From DASXTS01 sp036505275 (GTDB lineage: Bacteria > Actinomycetota > Actinomycetes > Mycobacteriales > Pseudonocardiaceae): a stretch of 8,254 bases of DNA. Position 1 is the stretch's first letter; every line of letters starts with the position of its first letter. Below, in pieces: positions 6,956-8,254 of the stretch. The notes below the pieces were generated by a model that saw only the letters and a program-made list of their open reading frames with translations, did no database searches and had not been told where the DNA came from. A program made the position numbers and the translations under genes. The stretch lies in the NCBI GenBank assembly GCA_036505275.1, contig DASXTS010000099.1, positions 1 through 8,254 on the forward strand, given 5' to 3'.

Positions 6956-7028
6956 GATAGGTGCCTTCCAGCCTCGGATCATCGCGTGCTCGCAAACACG
7001 ATCATCCCAGGTCCGGCCGGCACCTATC
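6956..7028. repeat. 73-bp imperfect palindrome (long stem-loop)
   Basis: The outer arms gataggtgcc (6956-6965) and ggcacctatc (7019-7028) are perfect 10-bp inverted repeats. Inside, cct (6972-6974) pairs with agg (7009-7011), ggat (6976-6979) with atcc (7004-7007), and atcg (6981-6984) with cgat (6999-7002), with single mismatches between the last two and a one-base asymmetry. About 12-14 nt remain as the apical loop. It lies between the zinc-finger fossil and the 3' end of the HNH gene, 54 bp past the HNH stop. It may be a terminator, a MITE/REP-like palindromic unit or a structured RNA. Confidence 0.6.
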
Positions 7029-7069
7029 GCCATTTAAAGAATCGTGTCGCCAGCCCACTCGCGGATTCG

Positions 7070-7091
7070 GGTCAGAGTGCGGTCAGAGTGG
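7070..7091. repeat. 11-bp tandem duplication at the HNH stop codon
   Basis: Units ggtcagagtgc (7070-7080) and ggtcagagtgg (7081-7091) match at 10 of 11 positions. The HNH stop codon (complement of 7083-7085) lies in the right-hand unit. Length and divergence equal those of the duplication inside the LAL gene. Confidence 0.7.
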
Positions 7092-8254
7092 CGGTGGTTC
7101 CGCGTATTGGGCGTATTCAGGGATGGGTTCGGCGATGGGTTCGGCGCGGCGGGTGTAGCGGATGCCGGCCGGGCTCAGCCATTCGTTGTCGCCATTCTCC
7201 AGGCGATCAACCCGCCATATGCTCTGGTGCTTCAGGTGATGATGGTGCGGACATAGGGCGTCCAGGTTGGCGGCGCTGGTGCGACCCCGCGGGTATTCGA
7301 TGCGGTGGTCGAGTTCGCATTTCTCCGCGGGTCGGGTGCACCCGGGAAACCGGCAGGTGAGGTCCCGTGCGCGGACGAAGTCGGCCAGCCCGGCGGGTGG
7401 TTTGTAGGTGGTGCGTCCGTAGTCCAACAGGGTGCCGCTGGCGGGGTCGGTGAGCAGCCGCCGCCAGGTCGCATCCGCGGCCAGCTCGCGGGCCATCGGC
7501 GCCGGGATCGGGCCGTATCCGGCCAGCTCACCGGGCGCCTGGTCGATGCCCAGCACGGTGCTGGCCGGCACGGTGACCGTGACCTGGGCCACCGGCCCGC
7601 TGGTCCGCTCGCCGAGGACCAGGTCGATGAAGGCGTCGGCGCGGCGCTGGTCGGCGGTGCGCTCGTCGCCGGGCGTGCACGCGCGGCGGGCGCGGTCGTT
7701 GACCGTGTCATAGATGGCCAGGGCGGCCGGGGCGGGGAGGTGGGCCCGCAGGTCGGCCATGCCGTCCTCGGCCGGTGTCACCACGATCTGGCGGTCCTTG
7801 CGGCGCTGTTGGTGGCGGGCCTGCGCGCCTTCGGGATCGGCCCGCAGCACGGCGCGCTTCAGTGACTGTCGCAGTTGCGGCGCGGTCTGATCGTTGGCCT
7901 TGGCCAGCACCCGGGCTTCCACCTGCGTGGTGTGCTCGGCGGACAGGGGTCCGACGGCGTCGGCGATCGCGCGGGCCCGGGCCAGGTCGATCTCGCCGCC
8001 GTGCAGGGCGGCCAGGGTGGCCGGCAGGCGTTCGGTCAGATCGAGGGCGAGATCGAGTCGGTACCCGGCGGCCACCCCGGAAATACCGAGGGCGAGGGCG
8101 ATCTCGTCGACCACGTACTCGTCGAACTGCCCATTCGGCTGCCGGCGCAGCCGCACCAATTCCGCAATGGTCGTCAACTGTTCGGCCTGCGCATGAGCGA
8201 TAACCCGCTCCCAATGCTGCATCGCCGCGATGACGGACTCCCCCTCGAACACGC
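7083..8254 (-). CDS. DUF222/HNH endonuclease, 13E12 repeat family (5' end probably outside window)
   Basis: A protein of at least 389 residues with an N-terminal DUF222 helical domain (about 10-280: MQHWERVIAHAQAEQLTTIA, GEIDLARARAIADAVGPLS, ADAFIDLVLGE) and a C-terminal HNH nuclease module. The nuclease carries CRFPGC (300-305), ELDHRIEYPRGRTSAANL (313-330) and CPHHHHLKH (334-342). These are the zinc Cys pairs, the catalytic His316 in LDH, the Asn of the HNH triad and the final His, all intact; numbering is from a GTG at 8252. That GTG is two bases from the edge with no room to see a ribosome site, so the true start is probably further right. This is the large actinobacterial family that includes the M. 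tuberculosis 13E12 repeat proteins, often present in many copies; cellular role unproven. The tail is proline/glutamate-rich with a tandem repeat. Confidence 0.9.
   Translation of the reverse strand, partial: VFEGESVIAAMQHWERVIAHAQAEQLTTIAELVRLRRQPNGQFDEYVVDEIALALGISGVAAGYRLDLALDLTERLPATLAALHGGEIDLARARAIADAVGPLSAEHTTQVEARVLAKANDQTAPQLRQSLKRAVLRADPEGAQARHQQRRKDRQIVVTPAEDGMADLRAHLPAPAALAIYDTVNDRARRACTPGDERTADQRRADAFIDLVLGERTSGPVAQVTVTVPASTVLGIDQAPGELAGYGPIPAPMARELAADATWRRLLTDPASGTLLDYGRTTYKPPAGLADFVRARDLTCRFPGCTRPAEKCELDHRIEYPRGRTSAANLDALCPHHHHLKHQSIWRVDRLENGDNEWLSPAGIRYTRRAEPIAEPIPEYAQYAEPPPL
7122..7145. repeat. 12-bp in-frame tandem duplication in the HNH gene tail
   Basis: Two identical 12-bp units, gatgggttcggc, encode AEPI twice on the minus strand. 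They lie in the low-complexity C-terminal tail (AEPIAEPIPEYAQYAEPPPL) of the HNH protein, and being a multiple of three they keep its frame. Confidence 0.75.

Larger units (their letters stand above)
6478..7082. other. 605-bp stretch without an intact gene
   Basis: Between the hydrolase stop and the end of the HNH gene no frame looks like a functional gene. From 6478 to 6571 I see only a weak gtcac/gtgac inverted repeat (6500-6516) that could be part of a hydrolase terminator. The middle holds the UBP zinc-finger fossil. From 6875 to 7082 there is a C-rich segment, the 73-bp palindrome and an 11-bp tandem repeat. Open frames crossing this area run antisense to the hydrolase or have skewed composition. 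Confidence 0.6.

Noticed and set aside
7305..8203. Plus-strand open frames across the HNH gene
   Set aside because: They are shadows of the DUF222/HNH coding strand, with Arg/Gly/Ala-rich composition and no motifs.
7083..8254. HNH gene as part of an intron, intein or restriction system
   Set aside because: The DUF222 domain and general context fit the widespread 13E12 family. There is no split host gene, methylase or reverse transcriptase in the window.

Overview
The window is about 8.25 kb of very GC-rich DNA with actinobacterial character: dense overlapping open frames in both directions, GTG as well as ATG starts, a LAL-type LuxR regulator, and a DUF222/HNH endonuclease of the 13E12 type that is abundant in Mycobacteriales (Mycobacterium, Nocardia, Rhodococcus and relatives). 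The genus cannot be fixed from the sequence alone. There are no rRNA or tRNA genes, CRISPR arrays or transposases.

Layout. Positions 1-435 hold the wreck of a PIG-L/LmbE-type deacetylase with two frame changes and a lost C-terminus. A YfeX-like DyP-type haem peroxidase (minus) and a two-repeat tautomerase-superfamily protein (plus) are transcribed divergently from a short shared region at 1333-1396. A perfect 10-bp hairpin separates the tautomerase from the next, convergent gene. That gene (minus, 4752 down to 1958) is a full-length LAL-type ATPase/LuxR regulator whose reading frame is broken at 3211-3232 by an 11-bp tandem duplication; removing one unit restores a 927-residue protein. Divergent from it is an AraC-family activator with an N-terminal cupin domain (4816-5712), apparently read from a leaderless promoter, followed co-directionally by an alpha/beta hydrolase (5797-6477).

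The 605-bp stretch 6478-7082 has no intact gene. It contains a frame-shifted fossil of a UBP-type zinc-finger protein (minus) and a 73-bp imperfect palindrome with a perfect 10-bp outer stem. The window ends in a DUF222/HNH endonuclease gene (minus) that probably starts beyond the right edge.

Working together: the coherent unit is LAL regulator <-> AraC regulator -> alpha/beta hydrolase, a divergent regulatory locus in which the hydrolase is the likely target. The peroxidase and tautomerase form a second divergent pair. Three of eight protein genes are broken (PIG-L, LAL, UBP finger) and three short tandem duplications of 11-12 bp are present, so small slippage events and gene decay are the recurring theme. 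I did not find a convincing new multi-gene system. The observations most worth checking are the 11-bp duplication that switches off the regulator and the unexplained 73-bp palindrome.
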